Source: an uncultured Anaerolineaceae bacterium
GTDB lineage: Bacteria > Chloroflexota > Anaerolineae > Promineifilales > Promineifilaceae
Assembly: GCA_937967805.1 (NCBI GenBank)
Contig: CALBTC010000035.1
Location: 1-12,766 of the forward strand
Direction: 5' to 3'
Length of the DNA: 12,766 bases
A program made the translations under genes and the position numbers. This document shows positions 1 through 7,321 of this stretch, one piece after another. The notes under the pieces were generated by a model. That model ran no database searches. It was not told where the DNA came from and was given only the letters and a program-made list of their open reading frames with translations. Position 1 is the stretch's first letter, and every line of letters begins with the position of its first letter.

Positions 1-1502
1 TGAATCCCGATGCGCGCTACGCCGTACTCTTCTTCCCACATATGTTTGCGATCGAGGTCCTGGCGATCACCCGGCGGGACGGAGGCGTTTTGCCGCGGGG
101 CCTGGGGGGCAGTTTCTGTGGCGGAAACGGCCGTTTGCAGCGCCGACCAGGGAAGCTCGACGTCGGCCAAAGGCTGTTCCACATCTGTTAGAAACGCGTT
201 TAGCAAGACATCAAAAATTTGCACGGCCGTTTCGCCTTGCTCCTGTGTGAAAATATCGCTGTGAAAATCAAACTTGAGGATAAGTGCCCCACTATCGTCA
301 AAATCGTGGATGTGTAGGGCAAAGCTCTCGGTGGTGTGGCCAATATCCAGATGTTCATGCTTGATATGTTGGCCGTTAAAGGTGAGCGACGGCCGTGTAT
401 GATAATTGAACATCAAATCATGCGTTTTGTTTTTGAGCGAAATACTGGAGCCGTGCTGGGAAAAGCGCATCGCGCCGCGGGTTTGCAGCTTGAGCTTTTG
501 AATGAGTGAAGCAAACGTTTCATCCGGCTCAATATCCACCACAAAGGGGCATAGTTCCATGAGCAGGCCGATTGTTTGCCGGAATGCCTGCGTGGGCCGG
601 TTGTGCATGGGCGTCATAAACGTAAGCCGCGCGTTGCCGCTAAGGTGATGAACCAGGGCAAAAAACAGTGATCCCAGCAGATTGAACATGGTTAATTCCA
701 TGGTCAAATCGCGGAATTCAGCCTGCTCTGCCATCGCCGCAATCTTGGCGGTGCGTTCTTTATCCAGCACAACTTCGATCCGGGTGAGTTGCGTTCCTTT
801 TTTGCTGCCTGTCCTGCCAAAAAAGCGCAGTGGCGCTACATCTCTATCGAGCTTTTGCTGCCAATGCCGCTCGGCGCGCTGAAACTGGGGCGAATCCCGA
901 TACGCACGCTCGAACTTTTGATATTCGGCAAAAGGCGTGATGGGCAGCGGGGCAGCTTCGCCATCCGGGCAAACCAGCCGCTCATAGGTGCGGGCAATGA
1001 CCTGGTACACGTAAAACGACGAGGTGGCATCGGCAATGATGTGGTGCTGATTTTGCAGCCATAAATACGCCTCCGGCCCGACTTTGGCCAGGGCAAACTG
1101 AACCAGCGAGGTATGCGGATCAAAGGGCATATTGGCAATTTCAATGAGCCAGTCGCGCGCCGCTTCTTTGCCGTTTTCTTGGGCAGAGAAATCCTTCACC
1201 TTTAAAGGGGCCATGGCCTGCGGCCGTACCACCTGCTGAGGCACCCCGTCCACCACCTGAATGACGGTGCGTAACACCTCACTCCGATCCATGGCCGATT
1301 GCAGGGCAGCGCAGAACAGTTCAACATCTAACGCCTGGGGAATATCAAAAATAAGTGGAGCGGCATAAAGCGGCAGGTGTGGCCGCATTTGATAGCCGGT
1401 CCAGTACAGCATCTGCATCCGGGTGAGATTCGATTGCGTGTACAGGTCCCCCGCTGGATCGGTTTCGGATACGGCCGTTGCTTTCATTAAATTCGCTTGC
1501 AT
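1..1502 (-). CDS. Condensation-domain protein, 3' end cut by window edge
   Basis: An open frame of 500 codons from ATG at 1502 runs without a stop to the left edge, so the C-terminus is missing. Residues about 20-450 read as an NRPS condensation domain: an LTRMQ start motif near 26-30, the active-site motif HHIIADA at 153-159 (His153, His154, Asp158; Ala where most families have Gly), a PMHNRPTQ segment and a late FNYHTRP segment. Such domains join an acyl or aminoacyl group on one carrier to a nucleophile on another. It is clearly paralogous to the condensation domain of the gene just upstream, from which it is separated by 25 bases, so the two are probably co-transcribed. The Shine-Dalgarno match is weak (AAAGG about 12 bases from ATG). 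After about residue 450 comes an Ala/Pro-rich linker and then sequence I do not recognise (ending near WEEEYGVARIG), which may begin another domain. The family call is secure; donor and acceptor are unknown. Confidence 0.85.
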   Translation of the reverse strand, partial: MQANLMKATAVSETDPAGDLYTQSNLTRMQMLYWTGYQMRPHLPLYAAPLIFDIPQALDVELFCAALQSAMDRSEVLRTVIQVVDGVPQQVVRPQAMAPLKVKDFSAQENGKEAARDWLIEIANMPFDPHTSLVQFALAKVGPEAYLWLQNQHHIIADATSSFYVYQVIARTYERLVCPDGEAAPLPITPFAEYQKFERAYRDSPQFQRAERHWQQKLDRDVAPLRFFGRTGSKKGTQLTRIEVVLDKERTAKIAAMAEQAEFRDLTMELTMFNLLGSLFFALVHHLSGNARLTFMTPMHNRPTQAFRQTIGLLMELCPFVVDIEPDETFASLIQKLKLQTRGAMRFSQHGSSISLKNKTHDLMFNYHTRPSLTFNGQHIKHEHLDIGHTTESFALHIHDFDDSGALILKFDFHSDIFTQEQGETAVQIFDVLLNAFLTDVEQPLADVELPWSALQTAVSATETAPQAPRQNASVPPGDRQDLDRKHMWEEEYGVARIGI

Positions 1503-1527
1503 TGCCAGGTCGCCTTTTTAAAAATAA

Positions 1528-4065
1528 TTACGGTATCGATTGCGCTGTGGCGCGTGATTCTCGGGCCAAATCTAAGCTTTGCTGCAAATGGCGCGCCAGC
1601 CCGACCACATGCGGCTTGTGCAACATGCTGCTGTGGGAACCCGGAACGGTACGCATGGTGATCGGCCGAGACACGTAATCGACCCATTCATGAGCATTGT
1701 TGCCCGGATTGAGCAGTGGCCGGCTTTGTGCCTCAAACAGGATGACTTCACCATCGTAGCCTGGATGGCTGTAGTGCAACAATGCCTCCAGATGAGACTC
1801 AATGACCTTTTGCCGATGCTCGGGCAGGTCATCGGCCTGGTCGATCACGTCAGTTGCGTTTAAGCTGGCTTCATCTGACTTTGCGCGGATTTTCTGCCAT
1901 AGGGAGCGCAGGGCCACGCGCCCTTTGCGCCGCACGCGGGAGGAGATTTCGCCGCCGCCCAGCCGCATAAATTCACGCAGCCAGTAAGGGCTGTTTTGCA
2001 CAAAATCAAGGATGAAACGGCCGTTCAGCAGCGCACGTTCATTAAAATTAGCCGGCGGCGGATCAATCACTGCCAGGATGGGCACCGCTTCACCCTGTGC
2101 CTGAAGCTGGCGCGCCACTTCGTAGGCAATGTCGCCGCCCATGCAGTAGCCACCTAAATAGTAAGGGCCAGCGGGCTGCACCTGGCGAATTTGCTTCAAG
2201 TAATGCGCCGCCATCTCTTCCAGGCGATTAAATGGTTCGGCTTCACCGTCCAAGCCGCGCGCCTGAACCCCATAGAACGGCTGCTCGTCATCCATCAGGT
2301 CGGCCAGATCTTTCAGCCACAAGATGTCCCCGGTGACGCCATGAATGCAGAAGAAAGGTGGCTTGCTGCCGCTGGGGCGAATCGGCACCAGTGACGTCCA
2401 GATTTGGGCCTCTTCTCCTTGCCGAATGACGTCAGCCAATGCGGCAATGGTGGGTGCCTGGAACAAGGTGGCCAGCGGTAGATTATGCCCGGTCACGTCT
2501 TGCAGCCGGGTAAAGAGCCGCACGGCCATCCAGGAGTTACCGCCCAGGTCGAAGAAATCATCATGAATGCCCACTTCGTCACTGCCCAAGACCTGCTGCC
2601 AGGCTGCAACGAGCTGCTGTTCCAATTCGTCACGAGGAGCAACGTAAGCAGCTCTGCTGCTGTGCGTGCCATTTGTCTGAACAGCCCCGCTGGCAACTGT
2701 TGATGAGGAAACGGCCGTTGGCAAATCCAGCTCAGCCAGCGGAACAGCTACATCCGCCAGGTATGCGGCCAGAATTTGCTCAAATGCGTTCAGGGTCAGT
2801 TCACGCTCAGCCTCGCTAAACAGATCCTCATGAAAATCAAAGAAAAAAGTAAAAGTGCCGTCTTCTTCAAATTCATGGATGTGCAGGGCAAAGCTGTCGC
2901 TGCCGGCATGGGGATGAATGAGCTTTTGCTCTACCGGCTGACCATCAAACTGCAGCTCCGGCCGGTGATGGAAGTTGAACATTAAATCCGTTAATTGGTT
3001 TTCCATGGCAACGGCCGTACCGTATTGATAATGGATCAGGGTTCGTTGAAGAGACTTGCTCACCTTTTGGGTCAGGCTGGCAAATGTCTCGCCATCTTCA
3101 AACGTCACCGGCAGAGGGCAAATTTCCATCAGCAAGCCAATGGTGCGCTTCATCGGTTTAGTCGGGCGATTGTGGAAGGGCAGCATAGTTGCCAGGCGCC
3201 GGTTGCCGGTCATGTATTGCAGTAGGGAAAAATAAATCGTGAGCAGCACGTTCAACATGCCCAGATTGTGGGTCATATTAAAGACGCCAGGTCGCTGCAT
3301 GGCATCTTTAAGCTGCTGCGACCGCTCCGGATCAAGCCGGTAGGTAATGCGGTGTTGCTTGTGGCTTCGTTTGTGGGGGATACGGCCGTAAAACCTGAGC
3401 GGATCGATGCCTTCGGCCAAACGATTGCGCCAAAAAACGGCCGATTTTTCATACCGGGGTGAAGCCCGATACCCTTTCTCGAACTCAACGTACGCCTCAA
3501 AAGAAGGTGGATCGAGTTTAGGCGCGATTTTCCCACTCTCTTTTGCTTCATTGTATGCGTTGACAGTCCGACGATAAACGATGAAAACCGAAGCCGCATC
3601 AACAATCATGTGGTGCTGGTTGATGTACCAATAATAAGCGTCTTCAGCCAGCTTAATCAGCACAATATCATAGGCGCACTTGTCAATTTCCAGTGCCCGT
3701 TGGCTGCGTACAGTCAGCCATTGCTGTAAACTTGCCTCGGGAACGGCTTCGTCTGAAAAATCCAGCAATTCCAAAGGCTGCGGCGGGTCTGGTAAGATGA
3801 CCCTTTGTGGCACGCCTGCTTCCTCGCGAATGATGGTGCGCAAAGCATCGCTGCCCCGCACCACAGCAGCAAACGCTTCAGAAAACAGCGCGACATTAAT
3901 TGGCGCGTTCAACCGAAAAGTAACAATGACATTGAACAGAGGTGAGCGGGGGCGCAAACTTTGCCCTACCCAATAGATCATCTGCAATTTTGTTAGATTG
4001 GAGTTGGTGTAGATATCTTTCTGATGTTGTGTGGACATCTTTTCTAATGAAGCAGCTGCTTGCAT
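1528..4065 (-). CDS. NRPS protein, condensation-carrier-thioesterase, no adenylation domain
   Basis: This 845-residue protein has three domains. Condensation: about 22-445, with LTKLQ at 24-28 and HHMIVDA at 151-157 (His152 the likely base). Carrier: about 475-548, with the phosphopantetheine site LGGNS, Ser511. Thioesterase: about 565-835, with nucleophile motif GYCMG (Cys641 instead of Ser), Asp668 in AVIDPP and His811 in GSHSSML. It should accept an upstream acyl chain, condense it with whatever sits on its own carrier, and release the product. No adenylation domain lies between C and T, so the carrier must be charged in trans or receive a chain from elsewhere. The start at 4065 has GGGG about 12 bases upstream; a second in-frame ATG lies at codon 10. 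A 190-base gap separates it from the acyltransferase upstream, and the second condensation gene follows after 25 bases. Domain calls are firm; substrates are unknown. Confidence 0.9.
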   Translation of the reverse strand: MQAAASLEKMSTQHQKDIYTNSNLTKLQMIYWVGQSLRPRSPLFNVIVTFRLNAPINVALFSEAFAAVVRGSDALRTIIREEAGVPQRVILPDPPQPLELLDFSDEAVPEASLQQWLTVRSQRALEIDKCAYDIVLIKLAEDAYYWYINQHHMIVDAASVFIVYRRTVNAYNEAKESGKIAPKLDPPSFEAYVEFEKGYRASPRYEKSAVFWRNRLAEGIDPLRFYGRIPHKRSHKQHRITYRLDPERSQQLKDAMQRPGVFNMTHNLGMLNVLLTIYFSLLQYMTGNRRLATMLPFHNRPTKPMKRTIGLLMEICPLPVTFEDGETFASLTQKVSKSLQRTLIHYQYGTAVAMENQLTDLMFNFHHRPELQFDGQPVEQKLIHPHAGSDSFALHIHEFEEDGTFTFFFDFHEDLFSEAERELTLNAFEQILAAYLADVAVPLAELDLPTAVSSSTVASGAVQTNGTHSSRAAYVAPRDELEQQLVAAWQQVLGSDEVGIHDDFFDLGGNSWMAVRLFTRLQDVTGHNLPLATLFQAPTIAALADVIRQGEEAQIWTSLVPIRPSGSKPPFFCIHGVTGDILWLKDLADLMDDEQPFYGVQARGLDGEAEPFNRLEEMAAHYLKQIRQVQPAGPYYLGGYCMGGDIAYEVARQLQAQGEAVPILAVIDPPPANFNERALLNGRFILDFVQNSPYWLREFMRLGGGEISSRVRRKGRVALRSLWQKIRAKSDEASLNATDVIDQADDLPEHRQKVIESHLEALLHYSHPGYDGEVILFEAQSRPLLNPGNNAHEWVDYVSRPITMRTVPGSHSSMLHKPHVVGLARHLQQSLDLARESRATAQSIP

Positions 4066-4255
4066 ACTAATACAAATCCCCTACCAAAAAACATGAATAA
4101 ACTGGTTACAGCGTTGAGCAAAGAAGGATACATCAGCCAGCCCCTTCTTAACCTACCACAAAGGGCAAAAAGCAGCCGTCTGAAATGAAATCGATACGTT
4201 AAATGCGGCTGTTATAAACCTGCTTACCGACGGTGATGTTGTTGAAACGGCCGTT
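4066..4255. other. Intergenic gap with weak hairpin
   Basis: This 190-base gap lies between the acyltransferase stop and the start of the C-T-TE gene. It holds one ACGGCCGT octamer (4247-4254) immediately after the acyltransferase stop codon. It also holds an inverted repeat AAGAAGG/CCTTCTT (4121-4127 and 4143-4149, 15-base loop). On the transcribed strand the hairpin is followed only by TTT, so it is at best a weak terminator. I see no convincing promoter hexamers and no small gene. Confidence 0.4.
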
Positions 4256-5407
4256 TTAGCCGAATGAATACTTGTACAGCTTTTTGGCCGGTGAACGGCT
4301 AACCAGGCGCATCAGCAACAATGGCACCCCAAGAGCAAAGACTATCATAATTGGCTGATACAATATCTGATAGCCCAAAATCCAGGGAGTAAAGCGGAAC
4401 ATTAACGTCCCTACCAGCTCTAATACCTGCTCATGAACCAGGTAAATGCCAAACGCTTTCGCGCCAATATCCATAATTTGCGGGGTCAAAGGCAGCTTAA
4501 GCTTTTCTACAGACAGCAGTGCCAACATAAAGAAGCCCGCATAAATATTGGTTGTATAGGTAGAGTAAAAATCTATCCACGGCTGGCCGCTCAAGGCAAG
4601 CAAAATTTCAAACTCCACCAGGGAAAGCAGGTAAAAAACCACCGCGCCAACAGCCAGCTTATTCTTATGCCGCACCAGGAATGGCTTAAAATCACCAATG
4701 TGGAAACCAAAAACAATCCCTAAAGCAAACCAGAACAGGCGGCGGGGGAAGAACCAAAGCGGGGTGAGCGAGATCAAGCTAGGCACTACCGGTTCGCCTA
4801 AACCAAAAAGCTGGAAGTACCGCAACGTTTCAACAAACAGCATGAGGATGGCCGAACCTACCAGCAGTGCCTTCCAATTATTTTTAGCCTGAGGCACCAA
4901 AATCGGCGAAAGCAAATAAAGCTGAATGAGCAGCGGAATATAATAATATGAACCGGTAGCCCCGCCAACCAGCAGCCTGCGAATATACTCCCAGGCATTT
5001 GGATACATCCGATTGTAAAACAGTGCCTGGCCCACAAAAATAATGATCGACCAAACCAGGTAGGGGATGAGTAATCCCACCACCCGGGCCCTTAAAATCG
5101 GCCACTTTATCCTGGCATCCTTTCGTCCGGCGGCAAAGGCAATGAAGTAACCTGAAACCATCAAGAAGACGGGGACACCAAAAGCAATAAAGCGGCGTAC
5201 CAGACTTAATCCCCAATATGTCGGCGAATGAACCTGGTCATAATTGGGACAATTAACCGGCGGAGTCAGGTCTTCACAAGAAGCAGCCACCTCTGGACGG
5301 TAACGCCAGGCTAAATCAAACGTAGCCTGGTAGCCAAAGGTGGCTGAATGGTTCAGGATTAAACCTAAAATACCCAGTCCCATGAGTAATAAAAATCTTC
5401 TGGTCAT
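4256..5407 (-). CDS. Acyltransferase-3 family membrane protein
   Basis: This is a 383-residue, very hydrophobic protein with about ten membrane segments, the usual size for the acyltransferase-3 family. These proteins move acyl groups (often acetyl) onto hydroxyls of sugars, lipids or secondary metabolites at the membrane. Seen in the sequence: Arg3/Arg4 followed by His20 at the end of the first hydrophobic stretch, resembling the family's Arg-x10-His pattern; VPVFLMVSGY at 78-87, a family hallmark; and RARVVGLLIPYLVW at 106-119. A polar loop between the first two membrane segments (about 23-70) contains Cys44 and Cys53. The start has AAGGA about 10 bases upstream. It begins 42 bases after the carrier-protein stop, so it is probably co-transcribed with the halogenated-pyrrole genes. 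A role in O-acylating the product is inferred from position; cell-envelope modification or export-linked functions are alternatives. Confidence 0.85.
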   Translation of the reverse strand: MTRRFLLLMGLGILGLILNHSATFGYQATFDLAWRYRPEVAASCEDLTPPVNCPNYDQVHSPTYWGLSLVRRFIAFGVPVFLMVSGYFIAFAAGRKDARIKWPILRARVVGLLIPYLVWSIIIFVGQALFYNRMYPNAWEYIRRLLVGGATGSYYYIPLLIQLYLLSPILVPQAKNNWKALLVGSAILMLFVETLRYFQLFGLGEPVVPSLISLTPLWFFPRRLFWFALGIVFGFHIGDFKPFLVRHKNKLAVGAVVFYLLSLVEFEILLALSGQPWIDFYSTYTTNIYAGFFMLALLSVEKLKLPLTPQIMDIGAKAFGIYLVHEQVLELVGTLMFRFTPWILGYQILYQPIMIVFALGVPLLLMRLVSRSPAKKLYKYSFG

Positions 5408-5449
5408 TTAGGGATATCCTTCTACAAAAAGTATATTGATATTTTGGTA

Positions 5450-5740
5450 CTAGCTTTGGGACGCAACGTAATCAGACATTGCTTTTACACTTTGGAAGTT
5501 ATCAATCGTTACATCTTCATCGGGCACTTCAATGCCGAATTTTTCTTCAACGAAGGAAACAAGACGTAGAATACCCAGCGAATCGATAATACCAGCAGCC
5601 AACAAATTTTCGGTTTCATCTAGCTCGGTGCTGGAACCATTCATTAACTCTTCGCGGATGTATTCTTTCAAAACTACGGATGTGTTCATTTTATTAATCT
5701 CCCATTGAAAATTATTGGTTGCCAGAGAAGCTATAGTCAT
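5450..5740 (-). CDS. Stand-alone peptidyl carrier protein (PltL-like)
   Basis: A single phosphopantetheine carrier domain. The attachment site is in GIIDSLGI, Ser54 of the 96-residue reading, followed by the acidic helix 2/loop pattern VEEKFGIEVPDEDV typical of free carriers. In pyrrole pathways such a discrete carrier holds prolyl, then pyrrolyl, then halopyrrolyl groups as thioesters. Placement downstream of the prolyl-type adenylation enzyme, the flavoenzyme and the halogenase supports this role. The start is uncertain. ATG at 5740 has AGAGGT five bases away, while an internal ATG at 5689 (Met18) has GGGAG nine bases away and gives a 79-residue protein closer to the usual carrier length; the extra N-terminal 17 residues show no carrier-like pattern. 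I list the longer reading. Carrier identity is certain; partner assignment is inferred from context. Confidence 0.9.
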   Translation of the reverse strand: MTIASLATNNFQWEINKMNTSVVLKEYIREELMNGSSTELDETENLLAAGIIDSLGILRLVSFVEEKFGIEVPDEDVTIDNFQSVKAMSDYVASQS

Positions 5741-5750
5741 GCTGACCTCT
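5699..5750 (-). promoter_or_regulatory. Two competing ribosome binding sites for the carrier gene
   Basis: On the minus strand AGAGGT (5745-5750) precedes ATG at 5740, and GGGAG (5699-5703) precedes the in-frame ATG at 5689. Both spacings are workable, so the sequence alone does not decide between a 96- and a 79-residue carrier. A TATAGAT box at 5759-5765 could be a -10 element just upstream, but no good -35 accompanies it. Confidence 0.4.
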
Positions 5751-5866
5751 GGTTTTGTATCTATAATTTACCAATGAATCCTTTAGAAAAGACTTACAAC
5801 AATCTCTAACAACAGAAATGTTAAACCGGATAAATTCTTTCCCATCAATTAGAATAATGACCATAA

Positions 5867-5915
5867 AGAACACAGAGAGTTGAGAATAAACGTCAATCTC
5901 TGCTCTCTGTGTTCT
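5867..5915. repeat. 13-bp perfect inverted repeat between halogenase and carrier genes
   Basis: AGAACACAGAGAG (5867-5879) and its exact reverse complement CTCTCTGTGTTCT (5903-5915) flank a 23-base loop, inside the 231-base gap downstream of the halogenase stop. The right arm also contains the short tandem GTGTTCTCTGTG. On the transcribed strand the hairpin is followed by TTATGG, without a U-run, so it is not a standard intrinsic terminator. It could stabilise or process the mRNA, be a repeat of the REP/miniature-element kind, or be a binding site. No gene was recognised in this gap. Confidence 0.6.
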
Positions 5916-5971
5916 CTGTGGCTTTTTAGGATAGGTTCTTGTCAGAAATAGCCGGAGGAATTAGTCAAAAA

Positions 5972-7246
5972 TCAATCGGCTGGAACATGACTAAATAGTT
6001 CAGGTTTCTCTGCTTCTAACCGTGCCATCTTTGCGTTGACCTTACGCACAGCCTGCAAACCCGGCGAAGCGTCTCTTTGATAAATGCGACCGGCAAAAAT
6101 ATCAATAAAATCTTCCCGATAACGCTCATGCGCGAAGAAGGCGAAAGAAATGGGGCTAGACCAGAAGCAATCCAATACATCTTGAATGGTGTCCATACCC
6201 AATTCGCAATATTCTTCATAGGCGGCAAAAGGATTTTCCAAATCTTGGCCAACGCCGTTATGCAAATAATCGGCAATGGCATCAGCAGCCAGGCTTGCTT
6301 CCTTCAAGGCAAAGTGAAGGCCAAAAGAGAAGATTGGATCAATGAACCGATGGGCATCTCCTACGCAAAGGTAGTTTCGTCCGGTGAAGCCGTGAATGTG
6401 GTAGGAGTAATTGGAAGTCGCTCTGACTTCTTCAACCAACGTCACGTCCGGGACACGTTCAGAAAGTGCCGGGTTAATCTTATGCATCTCGCGCAAATAG
6501 AAATCCCGCATCTCTTCATTTGATTCCCGATAATAATCGGAAGGTGTTACAACACCAATGCTTACGGTCTCATTATCAATCGGAATGAACCAGGCCCAGT
6601 GATTTTTCTGTTCGTAAAAGATGAGCGTATTGTCTTCATCATCACGCCTGGCACCTTTTACATGAGAATAAATGGCAAGTTGACGGTCATATTTGCCGCG
6701 CTCTTTCTTGCCGGCAATGCCGGTCGTTGACAAAAAGGTTGTTTGACCTGAAGCATCTACTAACACATCAGCTTCAATGGTTTCAATTTCACCATCTTCT
6801 AAACGAACTTCAACGCCATAAACAGTGCCGTCCTCTTTTTGCAGCACTTTGGTCGCTTTACCAAGCACCAGCTCAGCGCCGTCTTTAACAGCCTTATCTA
6901 AAACAATGCGATCAAAATCACTGCGCTTCACCTGCCAGGTGAAATTCTTCACCAGTTCGTTATTTTCATCACGCTTCATAACCGGCAGCCAAAAGGTACC
7001 TGTACCACTCTGGCCATAAACGGTGACGCCCCATTTAATCGTTTTGGGAACATTTTCCATTTCCGCCTCAAGCCCCAGATCACGTACCGACTGACCACAT
7101 TCACCGGTCATTGACTCGCCAATATGAAAGCGGGGAAAGAGGTCCTTTTCAACAATAATTGATTTAATACCTTTTTTGGCCAGGTGAATTGCAGTTGCTG
7201 CACCACCTGGCCCACCACCAACAATAACTACTTCCGTCTTTTTCAT
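5972..7246 (-). CDS. Flavin-dependent halogenase, PltA-like (carrier-bound pyrrole/phenol class)
   Basis: A 424-residue FAD enzyme that uses reduced flavin, oxygen and halide to halogenate an aromatic ring. The FAD-binding GGGPGG is at 10-15 and GESM near 43-46. The conserved Lys71 (in IKWG) fits the catalytic lysine position of this class. The halogenase signature WxWxIP is intact (Trp217, Trp219, Ile221, Pro222), as is FxxPxxSxG (Phe301, Pro304, Ser307, Gly309), just after the second FAD motif GDA at 296-298. The WxWxIP motif separates it from geranylgeranyl reductases and monooxygenases of the same fold. The C-terminal half resembles PltA-type enzymes acting on pyrrolyl-carrier proteins, and the gene sits between the adenylation and carrier genes. 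TGAGGA at 7254-7259 is a good ribosome site. No flavin reductase is visible in the window, so reduced FAD must come from elsewhere. Chloride versus bromide use and number of halogenations cannot be read. Confidence 0.93.
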   Translation of the reverse strand: MKKTEVVIVGGGPGGAATAIHLAKKGIKSIIVEKDLFPRFHIGESMTGECGQSVRDLGLEAEMENVPKTIKWGVTVYGQSGTGTFWLPVMKRDENNELVKNFTWQVKRSDFDRIVLDKAVKDGAELVLGKATKVLQKEDGTVYGVEVRLEDGEIETIEADVLVDASGQTTFLSTTGIAGKKERGKYDRQLAIYSHVKGARRDDEDNTLIFYEQKNHWAWFIPIDNETVSIGVVTPSDYYRESNEEMRDFYLREMHKINPALSERVPDVTLVEEVRATSNYSYHIHGFTGRNYLCVGDAHRFIDPIFSFGLHFALKEASLAADAIADYLHNGVGQDLENPFAAYEEYCELGMDTIQDVLDCFWSSPISFAFFAHERYREDFIDIFAGRIYQRDASPGLQAVRKVNAKMARLEAEKPELFSHVPAD

Positions 7247-7265
7247 GAATCTATCCTCATTGTGG

Positions 7266-7295
7266 TAGAAGAAAGTCGCTTCATGCTTTCTTCTA
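7266..7295. repeat. 10-bp perfect hairpin in the leader of the halogenase gene
   Basis: TAGAAGAAAG (7266-7275) and CTTTCTTCTA (7286-7295) form a perfect inverted repeat with a 10-base loop. It occupies much of the 75-base gap between the adenylation gene and the halogenase, six bases from the halogenase ribosome site. There is no U-run, so termination is unlikely. An mRNA processing or stability element, or an operator, fits better. Confidence 0.6.
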
Positions 7296-7321
7296 GATAA
7301 ATTGTCGTGCCGATTGATAAA

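Noticed and set aside
836..1144. 102-codon minus-strand frame
   Set aside because: It is out of frame with the condensation gene that spans 1-1502 and carries the HHxxxD motif; it has no support of its own.
4121..4149. Intrinsic terminator after the acyltransferase
   Set aside because: The stem is only 7 bases with a 15-base loop and is followed by just three T residues.
5867..5925. CRISPR-like or tandem array of CACAGAGA units
   Set aside because: Only a few short, degenerate units and one inverted pair are present; there are no spacers or regular period.
6077..6523. 148-codon open frame on the plus strand
   Set aside because: It lies opposite the halogenase, whose frame holds the conserved motifs; the plus-strand product shows no recognisable domain.
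5972..7246. Geranylgeranyl-reductase or generic FAD monooxygenase identity
   Set aside because: The WxWxIP and FxxPxxSxG signatures and the adjacent pyrrole-pathway genes favour a halogenase.
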